A DNA stretch of 64,000 bases from Dendrophyllia cribrosa (GCA_024195265.1 JAJLRJ010000013.1:6602762-6666761), one strand, 5' to 3'; positions 22,641 to 36,542 are shown, counted from the first letter of the stretch. Numbers and translations are program-made. Notes: generated by a model not told the origin, from the sequence alone.

Positions 22641-25018
22641 TTGCACAAGGTGAATAAAATAAGCTTTTTAATAAGCAATAGACAAGGAAATAATCACAGA
22701 TTTTCAGAAATTGCTGAAAAATAATTGACTGACAGAAATCTACTGAATAGTAACAGATTTTTTTTCAAAGCAGAAATGTGTATTTGTTTCTTTTCTTGAA
22801 AACCTCAGCTTGTCCATAGCAAGTTTTCACGGTACAAACTGCTTATGACTGCAACAAACACGAGAATTTTTCTTGGATTTGGAAACATTGATTTTTAACT
22901 TTTCAAACAAATGTAAATCAATCAGAAATCTCTAATATTTTGGCACTTTGCTTCATAAACGCAGCATGTAAGGTATGTTGTAAGCAAACTTTGTACCGTG
23001 TAAATTTTCTTTAGTACCAACACAGTGCAACACGGATATCAAAACGTGCTTGAACGCAAAATGTTTATCTGCAGAAGGTCAATGAAAACTATTGCTGATC
23101 GTTAAAAACCAAAATTCTTAACAAGGAAAGCTGATAAATCGCCAAACGTATGTGAGACAGAAACAAAATGACCCCCGATTAACATGAAAATATCAATTGC
23201 AAACTGCCAAACGGTCACAGTAAAGGAGAGTAGTTTTAACTGTATATTCCTTTAACCGCTAACCTAATAACAGACATACGGATAAAATAACCTAAAAGGT
23301 TTATTGAGAAATCGTTTCCTAACCTCAGAAACCCCAGTGAAAATTGACCCAGAAAAAACCATTGGGTTACTTAACTTAAAACTAAGAAATAGACCGGTAG
23401 ATTAATCCACGATTTCCAATGCGTATTCGAAACTGGCCTGATTTCTCAATAAAAACATTTTTCTTTGCTTGTAACCGCAGAGGCCAGCACCTTACTGAAA
23501 ACTCATCAATCATAAAATCATAAAATTATAAAAATCTAACAGAGAATCAGAACAGCTATAAAACTAAAAGACACAATTAAAAGCAGGTGACATTGCCTTG
23601 ATGTTTAGGTAGAAATTATTTGAAATATCATGGTAAACCCTAAACGGACAAAATAGTCTATGATTCAATCAGCTCGGAGAAATTGTTTAATTGACTTGAA
23701 ACTTTTGATAAAGTAAAAAAAAAAACATGTAAATTGCATTTGATTTTCATTTAAAACGTACCGGTGAGCAGACAAAACTCGCAAAAATAAAAACTAGAGC
23801 TCAGAAACATACAGCCAAAGTGGCCTACAATGTTTACTACGCAATGGTGTCGTAATATATAATCCTTGCTAAAAGTGATATGTACAAATTAAAGCAAACT
23901 GGCCTACATTGTTCACTGAGGCATTGTTTTGTTACCTTAGCAACCTTCATTAATTTTGTATTATCAAGAAAATGACCTATGCGATTTACTGAAAAACAGC
24001 TGTAAAAGGCCTAGTATTTTCGCTGGCGAATTGCTCTTAATTATAAGAGCCAAAATGAGAATTAAAAACTAGATGCGATGTAATATGTTAAATGAAAACG
24101 TGAGCATCAGCGTCAAAATCTTTAAAACAGACGAATGACTGTTTAGTTTTACAAATTGACTAGGAAATTGTCAACCTTTAAATCCCAGGTGATTGAAAAA
24201 TTACAAACAAATAAATAAATGTGGACTGGGCTAACAAATCCCCTGGCTGAAGCATAAACTTTATTTTGAATGCCTTAAATGTAGAAAATGTCTGTTTTGA
24301 CCTAAACGTTTTTAAACTGTCAAGCTACAAAGTTACTGCATGTACGGGTGATGCTCGAAATAGCACGACGTCGTTTGTGGTGTTCTTTTCAGTGTCAAGT
24401 TTAGGTTTGCACCTAATATAATAAAAATTCAAAACTCTAAACTGTACACCCTACAAAGCTGTTTCTAACATGATATGTGGATACCAGTGATACATTCTTT
24501 CACAAAACATTTCAGGTTTTAACTATATTTTGCTTCCGTGTTGTACAGGTTTGAAATGTGTCACGCAATTTGTCACACTATTTCGGATGAGTCGTGAAAA
24601 TAAACAAAATTGACCCAGTTCAAAGCTATTTTGCATTATATATGCATATTTAAGCGAATTTAATGGAATTATAGTGAATCCAATCTTTTGTGATTAGCTT
24701 TTTGGTGTAATTAAGACTATTAAATTTTGTAGTCACGTCAATTTCCAAGATGGCCGCTCCATACATTTTTACTCAGTAAAAATGTCTAATGTTCTTTCGC
24801 CTATAACTCTTCAACGAAATGCTCTTGGCTTCAAAATTTAGCCTAGATGTGTAGTTTTAAACTTTCTACAATTCCATAAATATTTTGGAATCAAAATCTG
24901 TTTAGTTTTAATGCTTCTGAATTTTAATTTGACGTAAGTGAAAACCAATTATTGTTGAAGCCTGCGCGAAGACTCCTCTTGATTTCCTTCCTTCGTCGTG
25001 TTGTGTTCTTTGTGAAGT
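22641..25018. other. Long non-coding stretch
   Basis: About 2.4 kb of AT-rich DNA. Degenerate CACTGAAAACTGAC-like motifs recur at about 23335 and 23494 and again at 26867, 28074 and 28165, but no regular period is evident. No gene is supported. Confidence 0.4.
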
Positions 25019-26504
25019 AAGAGCCAGGTCGCACTAGAGAGAATTTTAATACCTTCAAAATGTTTGGCGTAACAATTTTTGGAAATAAAATCTAGGTTCC
25101 AAATTTTTGGCGTGGGTCGCATTAATTAAACGAAATTTTCATTACCAAAAATCCAATAATTGACAAATGCTTAAGTAATGATCCGCATAAGAAGGATAGT
25201 GCTGAACGGCAATGCACGATGAAATGTCAACTATTTTCATTGTTACAACTAGTGATCTCATTGGCCTAGACTCAAAAACCACTAAAAAGTTAACGTTCAA
25301 GGTGCATAAAGTCTACTTTTTTAAGGTTTCAAGTAATTTGAGACCCAATTGCACAACATGCAAGTTTTAAAAGATATTGTATTTGGGGAACTTCATCAAA
25401 GAAGCAAAATTAGTAGCTATTATCTTCTGCTATTCTGATTGGTTAAGCACGAACATGTCCTAAAATATATTTGACGCAAATGGATTTTCAGTATTTTTAT
25501 AATGAAATATAATTGTGAACCATCAGCCCCTCCTCTATTCTTAAAATCAAAGATATTCTATGTGGGAAAGAGCCAATGCCGCGGAACAATGAAGTTTACT
25601 ATAGTTCTTAAGCTTATATGAAGGATTACTTAAAGGTCAAATGAACCAAAAATTTGCCATATTTTCTTTTACTCAAATATTAGTGTAATGCGTTGAAAGA
25701 GGACCAAATAAACATATTCTGAAGTTTAAAACTAATCGGACTTGGCATCGCAGAGATATTTGAAGTTGAAAAATGAAACTTTTTGGCCTTCATAATCGTA
25801 GAGCGATCGGGAAAATTGTCGGAAAATTGTCGGAAACCAATAGTGACGTCACTATTGACCACCTCAAAACAGTCAAGGATTGAAGTTGAAAGTCGGTGAC
25901 TGAGCGGAAAACTATTGTGTTTTGTTCTGCGATAAACTGCAGCAACAATTGTCCATTTTCAATACTAAAACAGTGAAAATCTTACACGCAAGTAAGAAAA
26001 CTCATGTATTCGCCAGAAGAGAGGACACTGGGAACACGGTTGGCTCGCCAATAGTGACGTCATAATCCTTACCAATCCTACCACTTGAAGCGCGCGGCCA
26101 AGGCATTTCAGAAACGTTATCGTGAAGTCTTCGGAAATCTTCGTACTTTTAGCTATATGACTCACTTAAAGGCACAGGAACGCAAATTGATGCGTAAGTA
26201 TGCTTTATTATGGTTTCCTTCAACGTTTAAATAGTTTTAAATGGATAAAGAAAAAAATTCAAATTTTTGGTTCATTTGACCTTTAAATAAACAAAATTTT
26301 CTCCTGTGCCAAAATTTGGTTGCCTCCGAGGCAGCCGACTTTGGCTTCTTTGAAGATTGGCGGAATTTTGTCAATCCGCAAAAAATGAAAAGTTTTTGAA
26401 ACGTCGGGTCACACATCCTTTGGGTCGCACTTATTTTACGTTATGTGTTGACAGATTGATAACTTAAACAAACAAAATTCGCTCTAGTGCGACCCGGGCC
26501 TAAC
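25019..26504. mobile_element. Inverted-repeat element with a second one nested inside
   Basis: Outer ends are GAGCCAGGTCGCACTAGAGA and GCTCTAGTGCGACCCGGGCC. Nested between them, 25630-26286 has its own ends TTAAAGGTCAAATGAACCAA and TTGGTTCATTTGACCTTTAA. Both are non-coding. The nesting gives relative age: the inner element is younger. Confidence 0.7.
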
Positions 26505-28212
26505 TCGGGACTTGGTATATGACGTACCACCACTCGAATGTACTTCTTACATATATTTTGGTAGAAAATTTTCTGACACTTGTACTGAAAAATAGTGTCT
26601 TTACCTACAACATAATTGGTCAAAATAGAACTCAGAATAGAAATTGAACCCTCGTTTCTTTGCAATATTGCATGTGTAAATCAACCTTTTGAGCTGAAAA
26701 ATCTTGGTTAGTGGACAAAGAACTGAACTTTTATACCGTCAAGTGTTCAAAACAAGGAACAGCCAAAATTCAAATTCAGGAAAACAAATGGTAAAACTTC
26801 TCAGTTTGAAAACTGACGAATGACTTCCCAGTTAAATAGTACAAGTGTGCCTCAACTTCATCATTCACTGGAAACTGACAAGCAGCCAAAAATTACAGTG
26901 AAGCAGAAAAAATGGCCTCATAGCTTAACTAAGTGGGGCATCAATTTTACAAATAATTATTAATTTCTTACTAAACAAATTATGTATCTATTTTCCAAAC
27001 TTTACACTCGCTTTCAATTTCCTTGTTAATATGTTATATCTTACTGTAGTCAAATGGCCAAAACTGTAACATCATTTTGAAAAGCCAGACAATTTTCCTA
27101 CTATTTCAGTAAAAGCTCGATCTATTAAAAAACAATTTTAAACCAACATCTCTTCGTTCAACTGAAAGTACGTTACAAATGTCAATGGACCGAACTAGTG
27201 ATAACAGTGAATGAACTAGTGATAACAGTGGCTCTCTCTGTTTGTCGCTTGTTAAGTCTGATGAAAACTCTAAGCAGGCAAAATTTAATATTAAAGGACG
27301 ACAAAAATAACATGTATAATATAATACAATTCACATTGAAAACAGAAAACATGACCTTAGGTGGCTCCATATAGTTCGCGAGGCATGGGCACGGAAATAA
27401 AGAGGTTTATACGGTAGCTAAAACGTTAATTGCGCGCATTCCACAAGGTAAATTTTTATAAAAGTTGACTTGACAAATTGGTAGGATTTTCTTGGTTTGC
27501 GATCACAAAAAAAGACAGCAATTTTTGTATATACACAAACCCAATAAACGTAAAATACGAAAAGTGAGTAAATTGCCCAAAATTATGTACCGATTTTTTT
27601 ATGGCTTTGTTAGTTTAGACTTGCTGAATGTTTCTTCTGTTTCATCAAAAATCGTGAATATTTTCCGTGTAAAAACCGAGAAAATCCGTTGAGGGGTTTA
27701 CTAGACTTGAACAACAAGCCCAACAACGCAATCATTGGTTGCCATGCTAATGAGACAACACTGGCAAATTAGACTTCTCCGTAAACGAGAAAATGTGAAA
27801 CAAAACTCTCGAAAGACAGCAATAAGATCGTGTAAATTTTATTTGGAAGAGTGGCCAATAACTATATGGAGCCACCTTAAATTTTTACCAAAAATTTGTT
27901 TTGATTACTGTAATAACTGTATCCCTAATATGACATAAATTGGACAAAATGGCTGAGTTTGAGACAGTATTTTCTAAGCCCATGATATTCGCTGAAATAT
28001 CCCTTATTGAAAACAGAAAAAGAAGTCCTTTTAGTCAATTTACTCTGAGAAATTCTTTTGTAACCTAAAAACCCTTACTGAAAACTGATCGATGAAAAAC
28101 CATGTTGAATTGCATACCCCAACGGCTTTTATTGAGAAGTCGTTTTAAACCATTAAAATCCAACCTTCACTGAAAATTGACATGTTAAATTTGCAAAATG
28201 GCTAATAATTTT
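26505..28212. other. Intergenic DNA, no gene seen
   Basis: AT-rich sequence. A short direct duplication, GAACTAGTGATAACAGTG, occurs twice near 27191-27230. Frames are short and unsupported. Confidence 0.4.
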
Positions 28213-28463
28213 AAAGTACAAAGCAAGTCTGATACTACATAAAACATTTAACGCGACAACGACATGATAGAGCCCAAACTGAAAACCAAAATGCAACAGT
28301 GGACAGCCGTTTCGACCTGGTTGGGTCTCGTCAGCACGGTGTAGACGAGACCCAACCAGGTCGAAACAGCTGTCCACGGTTGTATTTTGGCTTTCAGTTT
28401 GGGCTCTATCATGTCGTTGTCGTGTTAAATGTTTTACGTATTATCAGCCTTGCTTTGTACTTT
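28213..28463. mobile_element. Palindromic MITE, AAAGTACAAAGCAAG ends
   Basis: About 251 bp, with inverted arms of about 110 bp over nearly its whole length (ACAACGACATGATAGAGCCC, CGACCTGGTTGGGTCTCGTC and complements). Confidence 0.85.
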
Positions 28464-29692
28464 GATTTTATCTCTATTTTTGGCTGACTAGATCTCTCCA
28501 AATCCTACGTTCAGCCAGCAGCATTTTCGTTCACGGTCCTTTCTTTCCTTTTCCTTTCCTTATAATTTTGACTGAAAACTCAACACACGGAGTACGATTT
28601 TTTACGAATAAATTGGTCCATAAATGAATTCGTTAGTGACTTTTTACGTTATAAGAAAAATAGGTCCGCAACGCGTACATGTTTCTACCCGAAGGTTGTG
28701 CATGTTTTTTAAAAAACACGAACTTAACAGCGGTGATAAACATGGTGAACCAACGCAATTTTATAATTAACTTGACGTTTCGTATGCTAAGCAACATACA
28801 TTTTCAAAAGTAACCGTTGCAGTGTTTGAAAACTGGTTATATAGTTCAAAATAGGGGTCTGGAACCAAGATTAAGAAAAAAACAATCTTAACCATAAATT
28901 TAATAGTACGGACTGTCAGTCCTAAGAAGCTACAGCTAATAAAGCATCAGCTTAATCTAGGCAATTCTCAAGCATGAGACAGTTCGAACGTTTTTTTCGA
29001 TTACTTTTACAGCTATAGGTTTGCTTGAGAGCAGTAAATGGCCTGATATTTCCACTTAGAAAGTGAATGTTATCTACTTCTACTTACTCTTGATGAAAAC
29101 CGTGAAACAACTTTTTGCCAATTCGCCTCGATTTTAACGTCTTTGCTGACGACATAGTAGGCGCGACATTGTACAAAAATCAAATGTTATAACATTGAGA
29201 ATTTGTGATTCTACTTTAACATTAATCCATAAATTTGAAATTCCTTAACTGTTCTCCAAATATTTAAAATATATTATTTTCTGTTCACGAGAAATGTATG
29301 GATGAAGCAATGCAGTTATTCGATTTCGAGCTTTCATTCTCTTTGTGCTATCATTTATCAGTTAGTACTGGAATTTGTTCGTTAAACCGCGCGGCGAAGT
29401 TGTTATATCTGTGTTGCACTGTATCTCGACTGAACTAAGAAATTATGCTCGAATTTGACGGCGATAAAAAAGAATTGCAATCTTTGAGCGGCACTTAAAG
29501 TAAAAGTAGTTTTTCTACCTTTTTCTTTGTTTAAGTTGGTTGTCTTTCTTTCTTCCTTGCTTGATTCTGACATTTATAGTTTCCTTGTATCCTGCATAGA
29601 AATAAAACCAAAATATATCAATAAATGCCATCACGTTTTCAATATCAAAAAGAAAGACACGAATTTTTTTTATCAACTGAGTAAATAACTAT
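28464..29692. other. Intergenic DNA, no gene seen
   Basis: AT-rich, without long frames, strong repeats or splice-flanked coding segments. Confidence 0.4.
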
Positions 29693-29968
29693 AGCCCTAC
29701 TTACAAGGAAAGAGGATGATCCTAGTGCTAGGATGATCCTAGAAGGTTCATTTGGTTTACATGCAAAAATGCGTCACTAGGATGATCCTAGCGCTAGCAT
29801 CATCCTACCTCTCAGATAGAATGATCCTAGCGCTAGGATCATCCTACCTCTCAGATAGAATGATCCTAGCGTGCAACCATTCGCATGTAAACTGAAAGCA
29901 GAAAACATGTCGCGCTCGGATGATCCTAGTTCTAGAATCATCCTCTTTCCATGTAAATAGGGCCTAAG
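29693..29968. mobile_element. MITE with GGATGATCCTAGCGCTAGGA subterminal repeats
   Basis: Ends TAGCCCTACTTACAAGGAAAGA and TCTTTCCATGTAAATAGGGCCTA are inverted. Inside are at least six GGATGATCCTA/TAGGATCATCC blocks, many of them palindromic through AGCGCT. The pattern fits clustered transposase-binding sites. Confidence 0.75.
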
Positions 29969-31261
29969 TTAAATTGGCCACGGTAAAAAGATTCAACAGC
30001 TGACGTGTCGAGCGCTAGCCCTTTGTCAGAGTGAATCACAAAGGTCTGACACTTCACAAATGAAACGGCATGCGAATGACAAAGAGTAAGGGCTCGAAAC
30101 GTTACCTTTTGAATCTCCCTCCGGTGGCTAATTTACCTTATCAACTCAGCCTTCATTTTTATTAATCCCCAACTACAAAAGATATCTATTAAAGCTCATC
30201 AATAAACTCACCTCTTTAAACATTATCAAGTCGAAGTTGATGGAAGCTCTGCTATGATTTCTCATTTCTGTGATTGACCTAAAAATAGAAACCCAGCATG
30301 TAAGCATACGTAATGTGTCCATATAATTAAAGAATCGTAGACCGGAGTTAAACGAGACTGAAGACTCCACCCACACCCTCCCTGGTCCAATTTTCTCAGT
30401 TCGAGGGAGACTTGTCTTGATCTCATAACACTGACATTTACTGGGACAAAAAATACGGGTTTTTTTCGCGCTCTCGCGTGTTTTGCTCGTTCGACTATCC
30501 CTGAGAGTCGTATGAAGCTATTCGTTTTCTTTTTCAGACACGAACCCGTAAGATCTATATACATCTAATCCTGAAATAACTTTCCGAATCTCACCTCCTG
30601 AAACAATTCATAACGAGGTTGATGGTTTCTGCCACATTCTTCCATTCCGCGTCTGTCTGACATTTTTACCTGGAGAAAGAGAGAGAGAGAGAGAGAGAAA
30701 TTATTACTATTATTATAATTATGTCGATTAAGCGCTCTTACGATTATGCTTTTAGTCGCTGCCAACTGAGACTGAGCCCAAAACAACATAAATGTCGGCG
30801 CTTATAATTAAGATCGTTATGTCGCTAGTGGATACCAAACTCCCGCTCCTTCCTTGTCTCTGCCACACAAAAACCAGCGGTGGATCGAGGGTAGGGGGCC
30901 TTCCCCCTCCCTCCTCAACCCTCCCCCCGGCCCCCCCCCCCCCCCCCCCCTTATCTTGCAAAACAGTAATACCTGAAGTGCCGAACATTTTCAATCTGCA
31001 AAGCTCTGCGTTCGGAAAATTATCCCTGCCGCTTTACGTACAATAGCAACACATCAGATACTGTGTCCCAGACTGATAAAATTGCTGTATATCGCTTCAG
31101 TCTCTGTGTATCTAAAACCATATACAACGGTTGTTTCTAAACACCAGATTATAACCGTTAAATATGGCTGAAATTGTAGTTGTAGACTAACTGAGTAGCA
31201 TCTTATAGCGTCCAATGCAAATTGACCAGAATAAAGTTGTTATATCGCGTCCGTCTGTGTG
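29969..31261. other. Intergenic DNA with simple repeats
   Basis: A GAGCGCTAGCCCTTTGTCAG-type repeat lies near 30009, a GA microsatellite at about 30675-30699, and a GTGGATCGAGGGTAGGGGGC segment running into 20 C at 30931-30950. Frames at 30262-31046 are short and unsupported. Confidence 0.45.
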
Positions 31262-31728
31262 TAGAGTAATTTTCGTAAGACCGTGAAACAGTTACTAAGT
31301 TAGTAGGCACTAGTAGACACTATAGAGGTTTTGCACGGCAGCCATGTTGCATGGCAGGAACAATAGATTATTTTCCCTATGGGAAAGAATGTTCTTTCTA
31401 ATGCAAAACATTTTCATTGTTCCTGCCATGCAACATGGCTGCCGTGCAAAACCTCTATTAGACACTAATAGACCAATTCCGATATATTAAAATTCATACT
31501 TGGCTCCGAGGCTTAGGGGAATAAAACAAAAGAAATCATATCGAGGTTCAGGGATGAATAATTTATTTCTTTTGTTTTATTCCCCTAAGCCTCGGAGCAA
31601 AGTATGAATTTTAATATATCGGAATTGGTCTATTCCATTGTTTTCTTTTGTTTAGTTTTAGCTAATTTTGGCTAATTTTGATTCATTGCTAGATACTGTT
31701 TCACGGTCTTACGAAAATCACTCTATCT
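31262..31728. mobile_element. Outer inverted repeat containing two MITEs in tandem
   Basis: Outer ends TTTTCGTAAGACCGTGAAAC (about 31270) and GTTTCACGGTCTTACGAAAA (about 31700) are inverted. Between them lie the ATAGAGGTTTTGC palindrome, copy 2 (31322-31457), and a second palindrome 31469-31632 with ends TAGACCAATTCCGATATATT and complement. The two inner elements are separated by only 11 bp. Confidence 0.8.
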
Positions 31729-32471
31729 CAAGCCATATACAACAGATATATCAGTAATACTGACACGGTTGATCAATGCAAGAGGCAATTGTTAAATATG
31801 GCGGCTTAAATTTTAGTTGCAGACTAACGAGGCAGAGTATTAACGTCGAGTGTAAACTGAACCGTCCGACCGTTTATAAGCCATTGCTTGAAAACAACCC
31901 TCAATAAATACTGCAAGAAATCTATATAACAATATGACATTTTCTTACCTTAAGAGCGTAGTTGTAGACTTTGTTCCTCATCTCGAACAACATTAAAGTT
32001 ATTAAAGTTTCTCGTTTGCAAACTAGAATTGTCTGTTAACATGAATATAACTCCTTTAGCTTCCTTCGCTTTCCTCGTGGTGAAGGTGCGAAGAAAAACA
32101 AGAATAATGAATTGTTAACTAATCTATGCATTTGCAATTCAAATAAGAATTTATTTGGAACTGAAATATTCCACAGTTCACGTGGAAGCATTTACCCAAG
32201 AAAATATGTTTCCATGTACAAAATATTTGAGAAAAAACGTGCACAGTTTTAGCAAGATAGATTAATAGTGTTTTCTTGAAAAGAATTGCCCGTCAAAATT
32301 GACCTTTAAGCTGTATTCAAAAGCTGCAAAGCGTAGATATAGCCTTGATTGATAAAGACTTACTAAACTAAACATGGTCTCACAAAACTTGTTTTAAATA
32401 GCCAACTGTTTATATCTGCACGAATACAGCCGCATTTCCTCGCTCCCAGACTCTTTTTACTCCGGGGAGGG

Positions 32472-32474
<3 letters not shown>
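31729..32474. other. Intergenic DNA, no gene seen
   Basis: AT-rich and featureless up to the G tract at 32475. Confidence 0.4.
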
Positions 32475-32507
<33 letters not shown>

Positions 32508-32814
32508 CTCCCGACAATTTAGGACAGGTGTGTGCCTCCAAGGTTCTCAAACGCTGACCCTATTTAAGGGTAGAAAATCGAGATTTGGTACCCTTTTTTT
32601 AAGTGTAGTACAGTTTTAACAGACCATATCTTTTTCGTTTTGCGCGTTGGGGTGGATACTGCAATTTAGTGACCCTATCTAAGGAATATCTAAGGATCAC
32701 AATACCAAAAATACCAAAAAGGATACCCTATTTGAGGACTGAGCACCTCAAAAACCCTACCATATCGGGCGGCACATACCTATATAGCGTATATAAGGGA
32801 GTACCCCCCGAGTT
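32475..32814. mobile_element. G/C-tract-bounded element 1
   Basis: Begins with 30 consecutive G (32475-32504) and TTACTCCC, and ends GGGAGTACCCCCC. The interior has CTATTTAAGGGTAGAAAATCG and is shared with the degraded copy in receptor B intron 2. It is non-coding. Confidence 0.65.
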
Positions 32815-34564
32815 TTTACTGCGGAGGGGAGAACGAGAGAGCTGATAAACTTTTCAGCGTGAATTGTCTCCGTGAAACAACATGCTCCCCTCCCCACACA
32901 CCTCTTTCCATCCAAATTTACCGAGAAATAGCTACTTACTTTTTAATTAATTGCTATGTTGTTTTGTTTCTTAAAGGAAGCAATATATTCTTTGGACAGA
33001 ACAAAATAGACGATTGTCTGTGGCCACATGTTGGGATGTCTGTGCGCATGCAACACATCATAACTCAGGAAACTGGCTGTATAGTCTCACAAATAAAGCA
33101 TTTAATATCATATCGGCTGTGTACAAAATGGCGAAATAGTTTGATCAGGTCAACAAATAACTGGAAAAAAATCTGACCGCGGGAATCTCGTAACCTGATT
33201 GGCTCTTAAACAATAAAGACGTCAGTGGGAATAAAAAGTTTCTGAGAGTTTTCATGTACCCGCTCGCAGATTGATCCGATCACCATCGCAAAGGAACTAA
33301 TCTGCTGAAGATACCGGAAAGAATTATCTCGAAAGTCGTGGAACATCAATTCCGGGAAAACGAAAATGGCAGTTACCGATGCAAATATCTTTATGTCTGC
33401 GGTCGAGACAAAACTTATAATTAAGCCACAGCCCCTCCAAACCACTAGTGTGGAAAAGATATATTGACGATTGTGTTGTCATTATAGAACATAAGCAAAG
33501 AACATGAAGAGCTAAGTTTTTAAGCATCCCTGCTACGGTGCAAACGTTTTCCCTAAATCCCGCTGTGAAGAGAAGCCCTGAAGTCCAAAAAAGATGTTAT
33601 AAGCCAGTGTTCTTTCCAACATAGTTAAAATCACTGCATATTTGATAGTTATCGATAACCAAAAGTAATTATTCGCAATTACGTTACCGTATATTTTTCA
33701 GTAGAAAGTAGATTTTCCTCTAGTTGGAAAATATCTTAATCTTTGAGATCATAAAAGCAAGTCTTTTTACAGGTGCTCTTCACCTGCTGTTAGAACAAAG
33801 GTTTTGGAATATGAAATGAGCTTTAAGTTATGAAGGTGCGAAAAGTAATATCTTTAGAATTTAATAAAAATATATATATATTTTGGCTAGCTAATAGACC
33901 TAATACAGTTAAACCTGTATGAAGCGGACACCGTTTTAAGCGGACAGTAGCTAAAGTCCCAGAATTTTGTTCCCATCTTTTAATACTGTTAAGAATACCT
34001 GTATTAAACGGACACCTCTGTTACAGACGCGGACATAGACTCACAGACTCAAGCCAATGAAGACAAAATCATATATTTTTTTTGGTCTATTCGACCAGTT
34101 GGTCCTAATTGGAGAGCAAAAAAGCGCATGATGCTAAACGGAAGAATTACTGGAAATTTGTGAAATCAGTCAGACGAAGAGCATGATCCATTAAAGGAGC
34201 CAGTTGTAACCTTGTCGATTAGTTGAATTGTTGTTGGACTATTCCCGTTACCATGGTTAGGAGAATTTCTCGTTTTCATCAAACTGTAACCGAATGTGTC
34301 AACAGTGGCAATAAAACAACATGTCCCTGAACGACGTCCTGATCCACTTGATGTAAAAGACCGTTCGGTTAGTAGCAGGGCACTTCTCACTCAGCCATGT
34401 AGTTAAATTCCCCAAACGTCCGTGTTACAGCGGATGAGTAAGTACAAGAGTCTCTGTAATTACTGGCATTTTTCTCCTGAATAGATAGTTGCTGAGGTCG
34501 GATAATTAGCTCTTTCAGTCTAAGGATCAAAATGTTAATTAGCTCTTTTGCCATTACCGCCCGA

Positions 34565-34567
<3 letters not shown>
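32815..34567. other. Intergenic DNA, no gene seen
   Basis: A CTGTATGAAGCGGACACCGT / CTGTATTAAACGGACACC pair lies near 33925 and 34000. The 105-residue frame at 32859-33176 and the minus-strand frames at 33206-33527 and 34166-34390 show no motif, repeat pattern or splice context that supports a gene. Confidence 0.4.
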
Positions 34568-34603
<36 letters not shown>

Positions 34604-34892
34604 GGGGAATCCCATATTAAAATGACGGGGGTGCTCTTCGTACCTATTAGGGGTCAAAATTTGAAGATTGGTGCCGCTTAGGGTACTTTAATCTAAAATG
34701 ACCACAGTTAGAATTATTGCGGTACCTTTTAGGGTATAAAGCCGAAAAAATATGACAGAATATGACATGTGTTGTTTTAGAATTGGTACCTCTTAGAGGT
34801 AAAAATTCATTGGAGCCACACCCATCAACGTTTTTAAGTGTTTTTAAGACGAGCACCCCGTCATTTTTATATGGGAGTACCCCCTCCCCGGG
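34568..34892. mobile_element. G/C-tract-bounded element 2
   Basis: Begins with 35 consecutive G (34568-34602) and ends GGGAGTACCCCCTCCCC. Inverted inner ends AAAATGACGGGGGTGCTC and GAGCACCCCGTCATTTTT confirm terminal inverted repeats. Internal GGTACCTCTTAG/CTTAGGGTAC-like repeats are present. It is non-coding. Confidence 0.7.
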
Positions 34893-36334
34893 CATTACCG
34901 TACCAAGGCAAGGTTATTAAACGACTTGAATGCTTTTATTTTCCTTTGTTATAGAACTAAAGAATTACTAAAACTGAAAGAATACACGAGTCAACGAACT
35001 GTAAATTTTATTTCGTCTAGCCATTTTTTCAGTGCCATTTCTGGAAGAACGAGTGAATTCACACGGTAAGTTTCCACATTCAGTAGTTGTGTTTGGCCGG
35101 TCATTATTATTTTACAATTGTAGACACTCCGACGTCCGACGTTTGAGATCTTTGCTGGCGCGAATATTTGTATTATAAAAGTTGAGAATCGTGTTTATGA
35201 ATGTCGTGTTTGTTTTGCAACGAAGAAAAATTATAAAGAGAGAAATACTAATAGGATCAGTTTATTTTTTATGACTAAAAAAATGCACCTCGTTACGACC
35301 ATGTAAGGGTAAAACATTATGAAATGTCTTCGTTTTGTTTGAACAACGGTTTCAAGTTGCCAAAGAAACAAACACGGCTGCCAATCGTTGGAAAGATACT
35401 CCAAAAACGCCATTTCATCGTGTGTTACGCGACAAGGAGAAAGTCTACGATTTTTGTCGTATTTTGACAGCCTTGTCCAGGAGTTTCGCGAGGACGAGGT
35501 TGAGCGAACATCAAAACGTCACCATTTCACGACACAGAAATGTAGATGAACTGGTATTAACAAGTAAAGAAAACATAGAAGTAAAAAACTGATTTAAACG
35601 AAACATATGTAACTTGAATTTATTTCAAACTGTCGTTAAGTTCAGTGTCGTTTAACGTATGCAATTAAACAGCGAAAGAACAACATCGTATCAATTCCAA
35701 GAATATTTGTTTGTTTGTTTACTTTTCCCATTAGCAAATAAATTACTTTCAATATGAATATATATTTGTCTCTTGTACGTTTTGATATATCTGTCTATAT
35801 AAAACTGTCATGAAACACTATCTAAAAATGTGAAAAACTAAACTTGTGTCCGCTTCGTTTAGAAAACCATTGCTCCTCTAAAACTATAGAAACTAGATAT
35901 ATACGAGTAACAAAGCTCGCAACTCCCGGTATAAATACTGAGGCAAGGGGCACAAAACAGCACTAAAAAACGATCCACTAGCAGTTTAAACTAATCCATG
36001 ATAACCTGTGGCGGATCTAGACTCTATCATAACGGGGGAGGGGGACGGGGTGTGAAAATGTTAGAGACTGAAAAATAGAGTTTGGCTCTTCGGGCCATTA
36101 TTTGTCTTTTGTCATATAAAGGGAGGAGGCTGCTTGCGATGCCATAAGCGACCACCTCTCCCAAGGCGAGCACATTTTCTGACATTTTAGTTGTCACTTA
36201 CAAAATATTCGGCTGTATCAGCATATTCGATATTCATATTCATATTCGATATTCAGATTCGATATTCAATATTCAGATTCGATATTCATATTCGATATAT
36301 TTATATATTGCAAATTCGATATTTGACTGTTGAC
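34893..36334. other. Intergenic DNA with ATTCGATATTCA simple repeat
   Basis: A degenerate ATTCGATATTCA repeat occupies about 36220-36325. A GTGGCGGATCTAG half-terminus lies at about 36008. The 85-residue frame at 35335-35592 has no supporting motif. Confidence 0.45.
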
Positions 36335-36542
36335 AACCTCGTCCCAGGACTCTCTCCGGTTTCAAAATGGCGGGGCGAGCGTTGAAACCTCTGGACAGGG
36401 CTGCCGAAAGTATCCAAGATCGAGACTCGTGGAGTATTTTGTCAAAATACTCTATGATTGGAGTAAATTGGCAGCCTTGTCTCGGGGTTTCTACGCCCGA
36501 TCCGCCATTTTGAAAGTGGAGAGGAACCTGGGGACGAGGTTA
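36335..36542. mobile_element. MITE with AACCTCGTCCCCAGG ends beyond receptor C
   Basis: Ends CAACCTCGTCCCAGGACTCT and GAGGAACCTGGGGACGAGGT, with TTTCAAAATGGCGG and complement inside. A shorter related element is at 49555-49647. It lies about 115 bp past the stop codon of receptor C. Confidence 0.75.

Noticed and set aside
35033..35065. 33-bp microexon between TTTTTTCAG and GTAAGT
   Set aside because: Both splice signals look fine, but 11 codons without neighbours or family match are not enough.
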